Shown here one piece after another: positions 1-9,347 of a stretch of DNA of 64,000 nt; within the stretch, counting starts at the first letter, position 1; each line of letters starts with the position of its first letter. The notes under the pieces were generated by a model that worked only from the letters and a program-made list of their open reading frames with translations, searched no databases and was not told where the DNA came from. The stretch covers positions 682,001 through 746,000 of the forward strand of contig CP102272.1 of the NCBI GenBank assembly GCA_025149125.1, given 5' to 3'. Position numbers and translations under genes: made by a program. Source of the stretch: [Clostridium] asparagiforme DSM 15981 (GTDB lineage Bacteria > Bacillota > Clostridia > Lachnospirales > Lachnospiraceae).

Positions 1-1
1 G

Positions 2-418
2 GTGCGGCGTATGAAGGACGAGGGCCATCTGATCGGCAACCACAGCTATCGCCATATTCAGCTGACCAAGGCAGGGGAAAATGCGGTCTGCGACGCGGTG
101 GATCAGACCAGCGTGATGATTGAGCAGATTACCGGGGAACGGCCCCAGTACCTGCGTCCGCCATACGGAGACTGGAATGATAATCTGGAGTGCAAGGTGG
201 ATATGACGACCGTGCTTTGGTCCGTGGACTCGCTGGACTGGAAGCTCCAGAACCGGCAGAAAATCGTGAAGCGCGTCTTGAAAGATGTGAAGGATGGGGA
301 TATTATATTGATGCACGACATTTTTCCCACATCCGTGGAGGCGGCGCTGGAAATCATTGACACCCTGACGCCGCAGGGATATACTTTTGTTACGGTTGAC
401 GAGGTACTGATCGATTGA
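2..418 (+). CDS. polysaccharide deacetylase (NodB-type), 3' part
   Basis: The C-terminal part of a carbohydrate esterase 4 (NodB homology) deacetylase that removes N-acetyl groups from peptidoglycan or another amino-sugar polymer, probably at the cell surface. The visible 138 residues hold the zinc motif HSYRH (residues about 14-18), the RPPYG motif that carries the catalytic-site Arg, a WSVDSLDW segment, and the late LMHD motif supplying the second catalytic His. The gene runs in from the left edge: the usual TFDDGP motif and any signal peptide or membrane anchor lie outside the window, so the GTG at base 2 is not a believable start. Confidence 0.88.
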   Translation: MRRMKDEGHLIGNHSYRHIQLTKAGENAVCDAVDQTSVMIEQITGERPQYLRPPYGDWNDNLECKVDMTTVLWSVDSLDWKLQNRQKIVKRVLKDVKDGDIILMHDIFPTSVEAALEIIDTLTPQGYTFVTVDEVLID

Positions 419-476
419 TCAACGAGGCGGCTCGCCGCGAAACAGAGCGTTGGCTGCCGCCGGAGAGGGATAAAAT

Positions 477-1361
477 ATGGAAAAAACTGGGAATTTTACA
501 CAGAACACGCAGGATAAAGCGGAATTTCAAAATATATACTTTATGCATCTGCTGTTTGCAGAGAAGCCGCAGCAGCCGGACAACGGGACCATAGGGCGGG
601 CGCTGAACCGGCGCTTCGGCGAGGTGGATCTGGTGAGCCCGGGACCGGGGATGGTCTCCTTTGCGATCAAAAAGTATCCGGTTACATATAAGGACGGGGT
701 GGTCCCAGCGCAGGTGGTGATGACGGAGGTCCGGGAGTTTGAACAGAGCTCCATCGACGATTTTGCCAGGAGCCAGCTCTGGGATGTGCAAAACGGCGGG
801 GAGATTCTGGATTCCTGCCGTTATCAGGTGTCCATTTTTGATATGATGTCCGCAGGGGTGGAGTACAAAGAGCGCTGCGAACTTTTGATGGACTGGCTGG
901 AGGCGGCGATGGAGCTGTATCCCGGCTGCACCGCGGTCTGGATTGCGCCGGCCGGCAAGCTGTTTACCGCGGAAATGGTCCGGGAGCACGGCGTTTCCCG
1001 GGAGGACCGGTTCGTGTACTTTGGCGTGAACGTCAGATTTTTCAATATTCAGGGGACGGACGATCAGATCGTGGACACCCTGGGTATGTACGCGGTGGGG
1101 CTGCCGGACGTGCAGTACCATTTCCACGGCCTGGACCCCAACCGGGTGGTGAACCACGCCTACAATGTGGCCTCCTATCTGTTTGACCGGAACGCGCCGG
1201 TCCGCAGCGGGGAGACCATCGACGGGCTTTTGAACGGAAATATGAGCCAGGAGGTCCAGTGGCGCTGCCAGTACGAGGACGCTCTGATCCAGCCGGTCCG
1301 GTGCGTGATGGATATCTGCCCGGGCGAGTACGCGGCCGGAAACCGGGAAGACGGGGAGTAG
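477..1361 (+). CDS. DUF4261 domain-containing protein
   Basis: A 294-residue soluble protein with no signal peptide or membrane segment. It resembles the DUF4261 family, whose function is unknown; the similarity is clearest over residues 100-260, with SIFDMMSAG, TAVWIAPAGK, FFNIQGTDDQIVDTLG and HFHGLDPNRVV segments. The ATG follows GGAGAGGGATAAAAT, a reasonable ribosome-binding site. It lies 58 bases after the deacetylase and 16 bases before the MreB-like gene, so the three may be cotranscribed. The family call comes from remembered sequence pattern; no function should be inferred from it. Confidence 0.7.
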   Translation: MEKTGNFTQNTQDKAEFQNIYFMHLLFAEKPQQPDNGTIGRALNRRFGEVDLVSPGPGMVSFAIKKYPVTYKDGVVPAQVVMTEVREFEQSSIDDFARSQLWDVQNGGEILDSCRYQVSIFDMMSAGVEYKERCELLMDWLEAAMELYPGCTAVWIAPAGKLFTAEMVREHGVSREDRFVYFGVNVRFFNIQGTDDQIVDTLGMYAVGLPDVQYHFHGLDPNRVVNHAYNVASYLFDRNAPVRSGETIDGLLNGNMSQEVQWRCQYEDALIQPVRCVMDICPGEYAAGNREDGE

Positions 1362-1377
1362 GGAGAAGATACAGGCG

Positions 1378-1863
1378 ATGGTGGAAAATAAGCTTATAAA
1401 CGGTTATGAGCCGGCGCTGGTACGGCTGTACGGAGCGCGTGATTCCGTGGAAATTTCCGAGCAGATGGCGGCGGCCCTCTGCGGGAACCGCATTTTGGCC
1501 CTGGGGCGGGAGGCGCTGCAGCTGGCGCAGGATCCGGTGGCGGAACAGATGGAGAAACTTGTGGAGATCGTCAGCCCGTTAAAGGACGGAGTGGTGGCCG
1601 ACTATGAGCTGGCTGCGAAAATGTTCCGCTTTTTTGTGGGGAAATGCTGCCGGCGCCGTCTGTTTTCCAAGCCGCGAATTGCGGTCTGCGTGCCGCTCAC
1701 ATTGACCAAGGTGGAGCGGAAGGTGTACGAGGACGTGTTCTACCAGGCGGGCGCGAAAAAAGTTCTGGTGGTGGAATCGGCCATGGAACAGGCGATGGCG
1801 GGGCTGCCCGCCGAATACGGCGTGGTGGTGGGGATTTTTCCACAGCCGCGGAATGGACGGTGA
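1378..1863 (+). CDS. truncated MreB/Mbl-like protein
   Basis: A 161-residue protein matching the N-terminal half of the actin-like MreB/Mbl family. The segment at residues 101-140 (PRIAVCVPLTLTKVERKVYE then QAGAKKVLVVESAMEQAMAG) aligns with the MreB stretch that leads to the PMAAAIGAG motif. Full-length MreB is about 335-345 residues; this one stops just where the phosphate-2 motif (GGGT) would be, so it cannot form a complete ATPase lobe. Its stop is 5 bases before the rarA start. It is either a decayed mreB paralogue or a small regulator of the cell-shape machinery; the intact frame and short spacing to rarA do not decide between them. Confidence 0.55.
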   Translation: MVENKLINGYEPALVRLYGARDSVEISEQMAAALCGNRILALGREALQLAQDPVAEQMEKLVEIVSPLKDGVVADYELAAKMFRFFVGKCCRRRLFSKPRIAVCVPLTLTKVERKVYEDVFYQAGAKKVLVVESAMEQAMAGLPAEYGVVVGIFPQPRNGR

Positions 1864-1868
1864 GTGAA

Positions 1869-3200
1869 ATGGATATGAATTTATTTGACTATATGCGGGA
1901 GAGCAAGATGGAATCAGAGTCGCCTCTGGCCTCCCGGCTGCGCCCCAAAACGCTGGACGAGGTGGTGGGCCAGCAGCACATTGTGGGCAGGGACAAGCTT
2001 TTGTACCGGGCCATCAAGGCGGACAAGCTGGGCTCCATTATCTTTTACGGACCTCCGGGCACGGGAAAAACCACGCTGGCCAAGGTGATCGCCAACACCA
2101 CCAGCGCCGATTTCCGGCAGATCAACGCCACGGTGGCCGGAAAAAAAGACATGGAGGAAGTGGTGCATGCGGCCAAGGACAACATGGGCATGTATGGGAA
2201 GAAAACCATCCTGTTCGTGGACGAGATTCACCGTTTCAACAAGGGACAGCAGGACTACCTTCTGCCCTTTGTGGAGGACGGCACGCTGATCCTCATCGGC
2301 GCAACCACGGAAAATCCATATTTTGAGGTGAACGGGGCGCTGCTGTCCCGGTCGCGTATTTTTGAGCTGAAGCCCTTGGAGAAGGAGGATATCCGGGAGC
2401 TGATCCGGCGGGCCGTTTACGACCGGGACCGGGGGATGGGCACCTACGACGCGGTGATCGACGACGACGCGGCGGAATTTCTGGCGGACACCGCCAACGG
2501 GGACGCCAGAGCGGCATTAAACGCTGTGGAGCTGGGCATTCTGACCACGGAGCGGGGGCCGGACGGCAAGATCCATATCGATCTGGCGGTGGCGCAGGAG
2601 TGCATCCAGAAACGGGTGGTTCGGTATGACAAGAATGGAGACAACCACTACGATACAGTGTCGGCCTTTATCAAGAGTATGAGGGGGTCCGATCCGGACG
2701 CCGCGGTCTATTACCTGGCGCGGATGCTCTACGCTGGGGAGGACATCAAGTTTATTGCCCGGCGGATCATGATCTGCGCCTCCGAGGACGTGGGAAATGC
2801 GGACCCGCAGGCCCTGACCGTGGCGGTGAGCGCGGCCCAGGCAGTGGAGCGGATCGGCATGCCGGAGGCACAGATCATCCTGTCCCAGGCGGTGACCTAC
2901 GTGGCCACCGCGCCCAAGAGCAACGCGGCCTGCATGGCGGTGGGCGCGGCCGCGGAGGCCGTGGCGTCCTCGCGCACCATGCCGGTCCCCGTGCATTTGC
3001 AGGACAAGCACTATAAGGGCGCTCAGAAGCTGGGGCACGGTCTGGGATACAAGTACGCCCACGATTATCCCAAGCACTACGTGAAGCAGCAGTACCTGCC
3101 CGACGGAATGGAAGGTTCCGTGTTCTACGAGCCTTCGGACAACGGGTATGAGCGGGAGATTCGCCGCCATATGGCCTGGCTTAAGGAGGAGGACACTTAA
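1869..3200 (+). CDS. rarA: replication-associated recombination protein A (AAA+ ATPase)
   Basis: RarA/MgsA/WRNIP1-family AAA+ ATPase acting at stalled replication forks. The 443-residue length matches the family. Visible: the LRPKTLDEVVGQQHIVG N-terminal box, Walker A GPPGTGKTT (residues 61-69), Walker B ILFVDEIHRF (D118, E119), sensor GATTENPYFE, and the C-terminal AAA+ lid and tetramerisation region with ICASEDVGNADP and YKYAHDYPKHYV. The start is the ATG at 1869 because the conserved MNLFDYMR region begins there; the frame is open further upstream only because it overlaps the previous gene. It probably shares a transcript with the upstream genes. Confidence 0.95.
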   Translation: MDMNLFDYMRESKMESESPLASRLRPKTLDEVVGQQHIVGRDKLLYRAIKADKLGSIIFYGPPGTGKTTLAKVIANTTSADFRQINATVAGKKDMEEVVHAAKDNMGMYGKKTILFVDEIHRFNKGQQDYLLPFVEDGTLILIGATTENPYFEVNGALLSRSRIFELKPLEKEDIRELIRRAVYDRDRGMGTYDAVIDDDAAEFLADTANGDARAALNAVELGILTTERGPDGKIHIDLAVAQECIQKRVVRYDKNGDNHYDTVSAFIKSMRGSDPDAAVYYLARMLYAGEDIKFIARRIMICASEDVGNADPQALTVAVSAAQAVERIGMPEAQIILSQAVTYVATAPKSNAACMAVGAAAEAVASSRTMPVPVHLQDKHYKGAQKLGHGLGYKYAHDYPKHYVKQQYLPDGMEGSVFYEPSDNGYEREIRRHMAWLKEEDT

Positions 3201-3265
3201 ACCGCGGGAGGCGGGGAACGGTATTCGCAGCAGGGGCGGGCAGACAGCAGGAGATGTGTTGAACC

Positions 3266-4561
3266 ATGATGAAACGAGAGAGAAACCGGCTGATCGTGCT
3301 CTCACTGGACGCAGTGGGGAGCATCGATCTGCCGTATATGAGGACATTGCCCCACTTCCGGGCCTTTATGAAGCGGGCTGCGGGCTGTGAGCGGGTGATC
3401 AGCGTGTATCCCAGCCTGACCTACCCGGCGCACACCAGCATCATGACCGGGCTGTACCCGGCCAATCACCGAATTGTGAACAACCACAAAATCCAGCCGG
3501 AGAAACGTAAGCCGGACTGGTTCTGGCAGCGCCGCTACATCCACGGGACTACGCTGTACGACGAGGCCCGTAGGAGCGGCCTTAAGGTAGCAACCCTCCT
3601 GTGGCCGGTGACGGGCAAGGCCAGAATCCGCTACAACCTGCCGGAGGTGTGGGCCAACCAGCCCTGGGAGAACCAGATTTCGGTCAGCATTTCCAACGGA
3701 ACGCCCTGGTATCAGGTCGACCTGTACCGGCGGTTCGGATACATGGTGGATGGAGTGAAGCAGCCGCAGCTGGACAATTTTGTGCAGGCCGGTATGCTGT
3801 ATACACTGAGGCGCTACCAGCCGGACGTGCTCTTCGCCCATCTGACGGACGTGGATACCAACCGGCACACCTTCGGGGCCTCTGTCCTCGGGATTCAGGA
3901 CGCCCTGGGACGCCATGACCGGCGGCTGGGGGAGCTGTTCAGTCTGTTGGGCAGCATGGGCTGGGAGCAGAAAACCAATGTGGTGGTCCTGGGGGACCAC
4001 TGTCAGAAGGACGTATCCATGGCGGTTTACCCCAATTACTGGTTCCGGCGCAAGGGCTGGCTGACCGCGGAAAAGGGCATGGTGAAGGAGTGGCGGGTGC
4101 TGGCCCGGGAGTGCGACGGGGCCTGCTACATCTATCTGAAAAACCGGCGGGACCGGGAGCTGGCGGAGGAAGTGCGCCGTTTGCTCTGCCGCTGGAAGGA
4201 GGAAGAGCGTTCCGGCCTGGAGCAGTTTTTCGAGCAGCCTCAGATCCGGAACATGGGGGCCAACGGGGACTGCGCTTTTATGCTGGAGGCAAGGGACGGG
4301 TATTTTTACCAGAACGAGTGCGACGTGCCGTTCCGGCAGGCGGGCTACGGCAGCGGCCTGCACGCGGCCACCCACGGGTATCTGCCCACCAAGGAGAACT
4401 ATCAGACGATCTTTTTTGCCGCGGGACCGGACTTTATCCCGGGGGCCAGAATCGGCAGCATGCGCCTGGTGGACGAGGGCCCGCTGCTGGCCAAAGTCCT
4501 GGGCGTCAGCCTTGGAGACACGGACGGAAGGGTGCCCGGCGGCCTGCTCAGGGAGGATTAA
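3266..4561 (+). CDS. alkaline phosphatase superfamily phosphodiesterase/nucleotide pyrophosphatase
   Basis: A 431-residue member of the type I phosphodiesterase/nucleotide pyrophosphatase (NPP-like) branch of the alkaline phosphatase superfamily. Metal and nucleophile motifs in order: SLDAVG (D15), SLTYPAHTSIMTG with the predicted nucleophile T52, LTDVDTNRHTFG (second Asp and first His), VVLGDHCQ (Asp-His), and a late HAATHGYLP motif for the last His. No clear signal peptide is visible, so an intracellular enzyme is likely. The substrate cannot be told from sequence: nucleotides, phospholipid head groups or sugar phosphates are all possible. It lies 65 bases after rarA, and no terminator was seen between them. 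Confidence 0.82.
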   Translation: MMKRERNRLIVLSLDAVGSIDLPYMRTLPHFRAFMKRAAGCERVISVYPSLTYPAHTSIMTGLYPANHRIVNNHKIQPEKRKPDWFWQRRYIHGTTLYDEARRSGLKVATLLWPVTGKARIRYNLPEVWANQPWENQISVSISNGTPWYQVDLYRRFGYMVDGVKQPQLDNFVQAGMLYTLRRYQPDVLFAHLTDVDTNRHTFGASVLGIQDALGRHDRRLGELFSLLGSMGWEQKTNVVVLGDHCQKDVSMAVYPNYWFRRKGWLTAEKGMVKEWRVLARECDGACYIYLKNRRDRELAEEVRRLLCRWKEEERSGLEQFFEQPQIRNMGANGDCAFMLEARDGYFYQNECDVPFRQAGYGSGLHAATHGYLPTKENYQTIFFAAGPDFIPGARIGSMRLVDEGPLLAKVLGVSLGDTDGRVPGGLLRED

Positions 4562-4625
4562 GGGGCCTTGTGGCTGCGTTTTGCGGAAAATGTGAATAAA
4601 AGGGACGGAATAAGACAATTTTAAC

Positions 4626-4655
4626 TTTACATTTCTAAATGGTGAAGTATATAAT
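4626..4655 (+). promoter_or_regulatory. sigma-A promoter of rho
   Basis: TTTACA at 4626-4631 and a perfect TATAAT at 4650-4655, 18 bases apart. Transcription should begin near 4662 and give a leader of about 170 bases before rho. The leader carries the hairpin described in the next entry. Confidence 0.75.
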
Positions 4656-4673
4656 ATAGCTATGTTGGATGGG

Positions 4674-4709
4674 CCGGCGGCGTTTCCGTGCCGCCGGTAG
4701 TCCGTTTTT
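4674..4709 (+). terminator. terminator-like hairpin in the rho leader
   Basis: An 8-bp perfect stem, CCGGCGGC (4674-4681) with GCCGCCGG (4690-4697), an 8-base loop, then TAGTCCG and a run of five T. It begins about 12 bases after the predicted transcription start, so it would be the first structure in the rho mRNA leader. The T run is offset by 7 bases from the stem, which makes it a weaker intrinsic terminator than usual. It could be an attenuator for rho. Confidence 0.5.
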
Positions 4710-4834
4710 CCAAATGGATTCTTATATCTGGAATAACCCCCATACCTAAGACATTTTAATAAAATAGTTTCGTACCACGCTGTGTTCCACCAAAGAGGGG
4801 ACCGGCTTGTTATGCTATGATAAGGAGATAGAAT

Positions 4835-6673
4835 ATGCGCGAGAAATTAGAGACACTGCCAGTGGCGGAATTGCGCGAGCTGGCGAAGGCCCAGGGCTTA
4901 AAAGGCGTGAGCAGCATGCGCAAGGCCGAGCTGATCGAGCTTCTGTGCCAGCAGGCGGAGAAGAATCCCCAGGTGAAGCCGACGCAGGCGGAGCGTCCCG
5001 CCGAGGCGTCCCCCGCATCCGCCGGGGCAGACCGCGAAAACGCCCGGGCCTCCCGCGGAAATGATCGGGATACGGCCCAGCAGTCCCGCGGAGCAGACCG
5101 CGATACGGTCCAGGCGTCCCGCGGGGCAGACCGCGATTCCGCCCAGCCCTACCGCGACGCCTCTCAGCAGTCCCGCGGCAATGAGCGCGACACCTACCGC
5201 GCCCGTGGAAATGACCGTGACAACACCCAGCCTGCGTCCCAGGACCGGGAGGCACAGTCCGCCCCGCGTGCACAGGAGTCCCAGCGCCAGCCCCGGGGGC
5301 CGGTGGTATACGACAGCCGCCAGGGCCGCACAGACAGCCGCATGGCGGATCCCAGACGGAATAACCGTCCCTATGACAAGAACGGTCAGAGCGGCGGGAA
5401 CCGGTATTACAACAACAGCCAGAGCGCGCCCCAGCAGGCAGCACCCTCCTACGGCGCGCCTTCGGGTGAGGAGCGCCAGCAGCGCACGGATATGAGGAGC
5501 GACGCCTTGGGTTTAAATAATCAGGACCTGGCGGAGCTGGACAGCGGCATCGAGGCCAACGGTATTCTGGAGGTAATGCCCGACGGATTTGGCTTTATCC
5601 GGTGCGAGAACTTCTTGCCGGGTGAGAACGACGTGTATGTGGCGCCGTCCCAGATCCGCCGTTTCAACCTGAAAACCGGCGACATTATCAGCGGAAACCG
5701 CCGGGTGAAGTCGGCCACGGAGAAATTCGCGGCCCTGCTCTACATCCGCACCGTGAACGGGTATCCGCTGAGCGCCACGGAGACACGCCCGAATTTTGAG
5801 GACCTGACCCCCATTTTCCCCAACAAACGGCTGCATATGGAACGCCCGGGCGAGCGCGTTTCCGTGGCCATGCGGGTGCTGGACCTTCTGTCCCCCATCG
5901 GAAAGGGACAGCGCGGCATGATCGTTTCCCCGCCCAAAGCGGGAAAGACCACCCTGCTCAAGCAGGTGGCCAAGGCGGTGACCACCAACCACCCGGACAT
6001 GCATCTGATGATCCTTCTGATCGACGAGCGGCCTGAGGAAGTGACGGATATCAAGGAGGCCATCGTGGGCCCCAACGTGGAAGTGATCTATTCCACCTTT
6101 GACGAGGAAGCCAGCAACCACAAGCGCGTTTCCGAGATGGTGATCGAGCGCGCCAAGCGCCTGGTGGAGCACGGCCGGGACGTGATGATCCTGCTGGACA
6201 GCATCACCCGTCTGACCAGGGCTTACAACCTGACCGTGACGCCCAGCGGCCGCACGCTCTCCGGCGGTCTTGACCCGGCGGCCCTGTACATGCCCAAGCG
6301 TTTCTTCGGCGCGGCCCGCAACATGCGGGAGGGCGGAAGCCTGACCATCCTGGCCACGGCTCTGGTGGACACCGGAAGCCGTATGGACGACGTGGTTTAC
6401 GAGGAGTTCAAGGGTACGGGCAACATGGAGCTCATGCTGGACCGGAAGCTGTCCGAGAAGCGGATTTTCCCGGCGATCGACATCCTGCGCTCCGGCACCA
6501 GAAGAGACGATCTGCTGCTGAGCAGGGAGGAAGCGGAGTGCGTGGACATCATCCACCGCGCCACCAACTCCTTAAAGCCCGAGGACGCGGTGGAGAAGGT
6601 GCTGGACCTGTTCGCCAGAACCCGGAACAACCGGGAATTCGTGGAGATGGCGAAGAAGATTCGGTTTTTCTAA
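4835..6673 (+). CDS. rho: transcription termination factor Rho with long disordered N-terminal insert
   Basis: Hexameric RNA-dependent ATPase that ends transcription. The Rho N-terminal helical domain occupies residues 1-42, followed by an unusual insert (about 43-225) built of repeated SRGxDRD units and then an Asn/Gln/Gly/Tyr-rich stretch. The cold-shock-like RNA-binding domain follows ([10 protein letters not shown] near 251-260), then the RecA-like motor with P-loop [12 protein letters not shown] (about 366-377), [12 protein letters not shown], and the Q/R-loop region. At 612 residues it is much longer than the 419-residue E. coli protein; the excess is the insert. The ATG follows AAGGAGATAGAAT. 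It is monocistronic, with a promoter at 4626 and a strong terminator at 6726. Confidence 0.96.
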   Translation: MREKLETLPVAELRELAKAQGLKGVSSMRKAELIELLCQQAEKNPQVKPTQAERPAEASPASAGADRENARASRGNDRDTAQQSRGADRDTVQASRGADRDSAQPYRDASQQSRGNERDTYRARGNDRDNTQPASQDREAQSAPRAQESQRQPRGPVVYDSRQGRTDSRMADPRRNNRPYDKNGQSGGNRYYNNSQSAPQQAAPSYGAPSGEERQQRTDMRSDALGLNNQDLAELDSGIEANGILEVMPDGFGFIRCENFLPGENDVYVAPSQIRRFNLKTGDIISGNRRVKSATEKFAALLYIRTVNGYPLSATETRPNFEDLTPIFPNKRLHMERPGERVSVAMRVLDLLSPIGKGQRGMIVSPPKAGKTTLLKQVAKAVTTNHPDMHLMILLIDERPEEVTDIKEAIVGPNVEVIYSTFDEEASNHKRVSEMVIERAKRLVEHGRDVMILLDSITRLTRAYNLTVTPSGRTLSGGLDPAALYMPKRFFGAARNMREGGSLTILATALVDTGSRMDDVVYEEFKGTGNMELMLDRKLSEKRIFPAIDILRSGTRRDDLLLSREEAECVDIIHRATNSLKPEDAVEKVLDLFARTRNNREFVEMAKKIRFF

Positions 6674-6725
6674 CTGCATCGGGCAACGGCCCGCAGGCTG
6701 CGTGAGCGGCCCATTGCATCCAAAT

Positions 6726-6775
6726 AAAGGCGTACATTGCCGGGACTGGGAAAGTCCGGCGGTGTACGCCTTTTT
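6726..6775. terminator. bidirectional terminator between rho and the LysR gene
   Basis: An 11-bp outer stem AAGGCGTACA...TGTACGCCTT enclosing an inner GCCGGAC-type stem, with TTTTT on the + side and TTTATTT on the - side. It can end both convergent transcripts. Confidence 0.85.
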
Positions 6776-6788
6776 GTGAACCGTCATT

Positions 6789-7748
6789 TCAACCGCGGTC
6801 CGAAAAGACCGGAGCGGCAAAATGTGTGCGGTAATACTCGTCCATAATATCTAAAAAGTTCTGCATGGCGGTGGGCAGGTGGGTTTCATCGTAATAAGCG
6901 GTGACCACCTTCCACTGGTAATCCACTTCTGGTTCCAGATAATAGCAATCCAGATAATCAAAAGATCCAAAAATTTCCAAATAATGTTCCGGGATAAAGG
7001 TGTAGCCGATTCCGTTGGCCACCATTCGTTTGATGGTTTCCTGGTTCCGGCTGGTCATGACAATATTGGGGGTGATCCGCGCTTTTTTGAAAATTGCTTC
7101 ATTGATGGTGCGGATCCGCTGGCCTGGATGGCCGATGATAAAGGGAGCGTTGTTCAGCTGGGTGATATCGATATAAGGAAAACGGTCGCCGGGAGCCTTT
7201 CGGTAAGCGCCCTCCGCGATCTCGTTGTCCCTGGAGGTCAAAAGCACCATGCGGCTCTTCAGAAACAGGTGATAGGGGAAATCGTTGAACTTAAAGGGAA
7301 GGGGCATCACGCTGATATCGATAGCCCCGTCCATCAGAAGCTGCTCCAGCTCAGTTGAGGAGGACTCCACCAGCTGAAGCTCGATCTGGGGGAAACGTTC
7401 GCGATACACAGGGATGATATCCGTGGCGATCAGCGTGCCCAGCAGATAGGGGACGCCCACCACCAGACGGCCGGACTGGGCGGTGGAGAGACCGGAGAAA
7501 TTTTGCTCCAGTTCGTCGATTACCTTCATAATCCGCTGTCCCGCGTCGATAAACACTTCGCCCTCCGGGGTCAGCTTGAGCCGGTTTTTGACGCGGGTGA
7601 ACAGCGTGACGCCAAGTTCATTTTCCACGCGCTTCAGCACCTGGCTCAGCGATGGCTGTGCAATGAATAACTTTTGGGAGGCTTTCGTAATACTCCCCTC
7701 CCCCATGATGGTCAAAATATATTCAATTTCGCGGATATTCAGATTCAT
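6789..7748 (-). CDS. LysR-family transcriptional regulator
   Basis: A 319-residue LysR-type regulator: winged helix-turn-helix at residues 1-60 (ITKASQKLFIAQPSLSQVLKRVE is the recognition region), then a periplasmic-binding-protein-like effector domain at about 90-300 (VGVPYLLGTLIATDIIP, SVMPLPF). It is transcribed away from the polycarboxylate cluster that begins at 7938, with 189 bases between them, the classic position for a regulator of that cluster. The effector is presumably the polycarboxylate substrate or a product of the pathway, which is inference. It ends at the terminator shared with rho. Confidence 0.9.
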   Translation of the reverse strand: MNLNIREIEYILTIMGEGSITKASQKLFIAQPSLSQVLKRVENELGVTLFTRVKNRLKLTPEGEVFIDAGQRIMKVIDELEQNFSGLSTAQSGRLVVGVPYLLGTLIATDIIPVYRERFPQIELQLVESSSTELEQLLMDGAIDISVMPLPFKFNDFPYHLFLKSRMVLLTSRDNEIAEGAYRKAPGDRFPYIDITQLNNAPFIIGHPGQRIRTINEAIFKKARITPNIVMTSRNQETIKRMVANGIGYTFIPEHYLEIFGSFDYLDCYYLEPEVDYQWKVVTAYYDETHLPTAMQNFLDIMDEYYRTHFAAPVFSDRG

Positions 7749-7877
7749 TTCCGGACCTTTCTACGAATATGGTTTATTTTTTTAGATGTTGCAGTAATAG
7801 TTTAGGTTATTGACGGTAAAATGTCAAGTTTTGGGGAGATCATAGGAAATTTGAATATAAAACATCTTGTTTACATA

Positions 7878-7907
7878 TTGGATTTGCGACAATGCACTAA
7901 TTATAAT
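7878..7907 (+). promoter_or_regulatory. candidate promoter of the polycarboxylate cluster
   Basis: TTGGAT (7878-7883), 18 bases, perfect TATAAT (7902-7907), 31 bases before the first gene. The weak -35 box fits an activator-dependent promoter such as a LysR target, and the AT-rich 7800-7880 segment is the likely LysR binding region. No clean T-N11-A operator stood out. Confidence 0.5.
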
Positions 7908-7937
7908 GTAAATATAAATCAAACTAAGGAGAGGGAT

Positions 7938-9320
7938 ATGAAAACAATTTCCGAACGTATTGCGGATTTTACCCTGAATCTGACCATCGAACAGATTCCG
8001 GTCAATGTAATCGGGTACGGAAAGCTGCTGCTGATGGATACCTTTGGCGTTGCAATGGCCAATCTGGAAGCGGAACACGCCCAGGCCATACGCCGGGTGG
8101 TTACGGAGAACGGAAGCCGGCCGGTGTGTACCCTGTGGGGGAGCGCGGATCAGGTCCAGGTCGCGGAGGCGGTGTTGTACAACGCGGGATTAATCCACGG
8201 CTCCGATTACGACGACACCCACGTGGGCGGGATCGTGCATCCCAGCGCGGCGGTAGTGAGTACGGCAATCTGCGTGGGGGAAGCGGTGGGAGCTACCGGC
8301 CAGGAAATCTACGAGGCTATTATCGTCGGCTGGGAAGTGATTGTCAGGCTGGCGCTGTCGGCCAAAGGCCGGTTCCACGACGTGGGATATCACGGAACGG
8401 GGATTGTATCGTCCTTTGCGGCGGCCTGCGTGGCCGGAAAGCTATACAAGGTATCCCGGGACATCCTGGTCAATGCGCTGGGAATCTGCGGCAGCCAGGC
8501 GGCCGGCCTGCAGGAGTTCCTCAGGGACGGCAGCTGGGTGAAGAAACTGCACCCGGGCTGGGCGGCCCACAGCGCGGTGTACGCCCTTCAGCTGGCTATG
8601 GCGGGATTTACCGGCGCGAAGGAGGTATTTGAGGGAGAATTCGGCCTGTTTAAGACCCACTGCGGTTTTGTATGCGGGACGGAGGAATTTGAAAATCTGG
8701 GAACCGTGTGGCACACCCCGGAGATCACTTTCAAAATGTACCCGGTCTGCCACATGACCCATTCCTTTATCGACTGTGTGCTGGAGGCCAGGGAAAAATA
8801 CGAGGTCGAGCCGGAGGAGGTGGAGGAAATCGAGTGCCGGATCGAGGAACGCTGTTACCACATCGTATGCGAACCCGAGGCGGCCAAGAAAAATCCCCAG
8901 ACCGACTACATGATGCGTTTCAGCCTGCCCTATGTGGTGTCGGTGGCGCTGGCCAAAGGCAAGGTCAGTCCCTGGGAAATCAGTATGTGTCTTGCCAGAG
9001 ACAGCCGCATCGGCGGGCTGATGAACCGGGTCCGGTGCGTGGCCGACGACGGCAAGCGCAATCCGGGATATTTCCCCGGCTGGCTGAAAATCCGTCTGCG
9101 GGACGGACGGGAATTCGTCTTTGACCAGCGGTGGGAAAAGGGAACGCCCCAGAATCCGGTGGATCTGGACGCGGTTATGGAAAAATTTTCCAACAACCTG
9201 GAACATTTCTACACCGAGTCGCAGATGAAACAACTGGCGGAGCTTTTGCAGAGCTTCGAAAAAATGGACGGCGCGCAGCCGCTGTTGAAGGCGCTGGAAA
9301 TCGAAAAAGCCGGTATATAG
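7938..9320 (+). CDS. MmgE/PrpD family protein (first of two)
   Basis: A 460-residue member of the family that includes 2-methylcitrate dehydratase (PrpD), cis-aconitate decarboxylase and iminodisuccinate epimerase. The family active-site motifs are intact: HGSDYDDTH then HPSAAVV, YHGTGIVSSFAAA, KKLHPGWAAHSAV and YPVCHMTHSFID. The start is the ATG at 7938, preceded by AAGGAGAGGGAT; upstream in-frame codons lie in the promoter region. It opens a run of genes with gaps of 16-73 bases. Family membership is clear but the reaction is not: dehydration, decarboxylation or epimerisation of a di- or tricarboxylate would all fit. Confidence 0.88.
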   Translation: MKTISERIADFTLNLTIEQIPVNVIGYGKLLLMDTFGVAMANLEAEHAQAIRRVVTENGSRPVCTLWGSADQVQVAEAVLYNAGLIHGSDYDDTHVGGIVHPSAAVVSTAICVGEAVGATGQEIYEAIIVGWEVIVRLALSAKGRFHDVGYHGTGIVSSFAAACVAGKLYKVSRDILVNALGICGSQAAGLQEFLRDGSWVKKLHPGWAAHSAVYALQLAMAGFTGAKEVFEGEFGLFKTHCGFVCGTEEFENLGTVWHTPEITFKMYPVCHMTHSFIDCVLEAREKYEVEPEEVEEIECRIEERCYHIVCEPEAAKKNPQTDYMMRFSLPYVVSVALAKGKVSPWEISMCLARDSRIGGLMNRVRCVADDGKRNPGYFPGWLKIRLRDGREFVFDQRWEKGTPQNPVDLDAVMEKFSNNLEHFYTESQMKQLAELLQSFEKMDGAQPLLKALEIEKAGI

Positions 9321-9347
9321 AAAATCAATCAGGAGGAGACGGTTTTT

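Noticed and set aside
1644..1868. 75-residue N-terminal extension of RarA
   Set aside because: It would overlap the MreB-like gene in another frame; family members begin near the ATG at 1869.
7884..7907. TTGCGA as the -35 box of the polycarboxylate promoter
   Set aside because: It is only 12 bases from TATAAT; TTGGAT at 7878 gives normal spacing.
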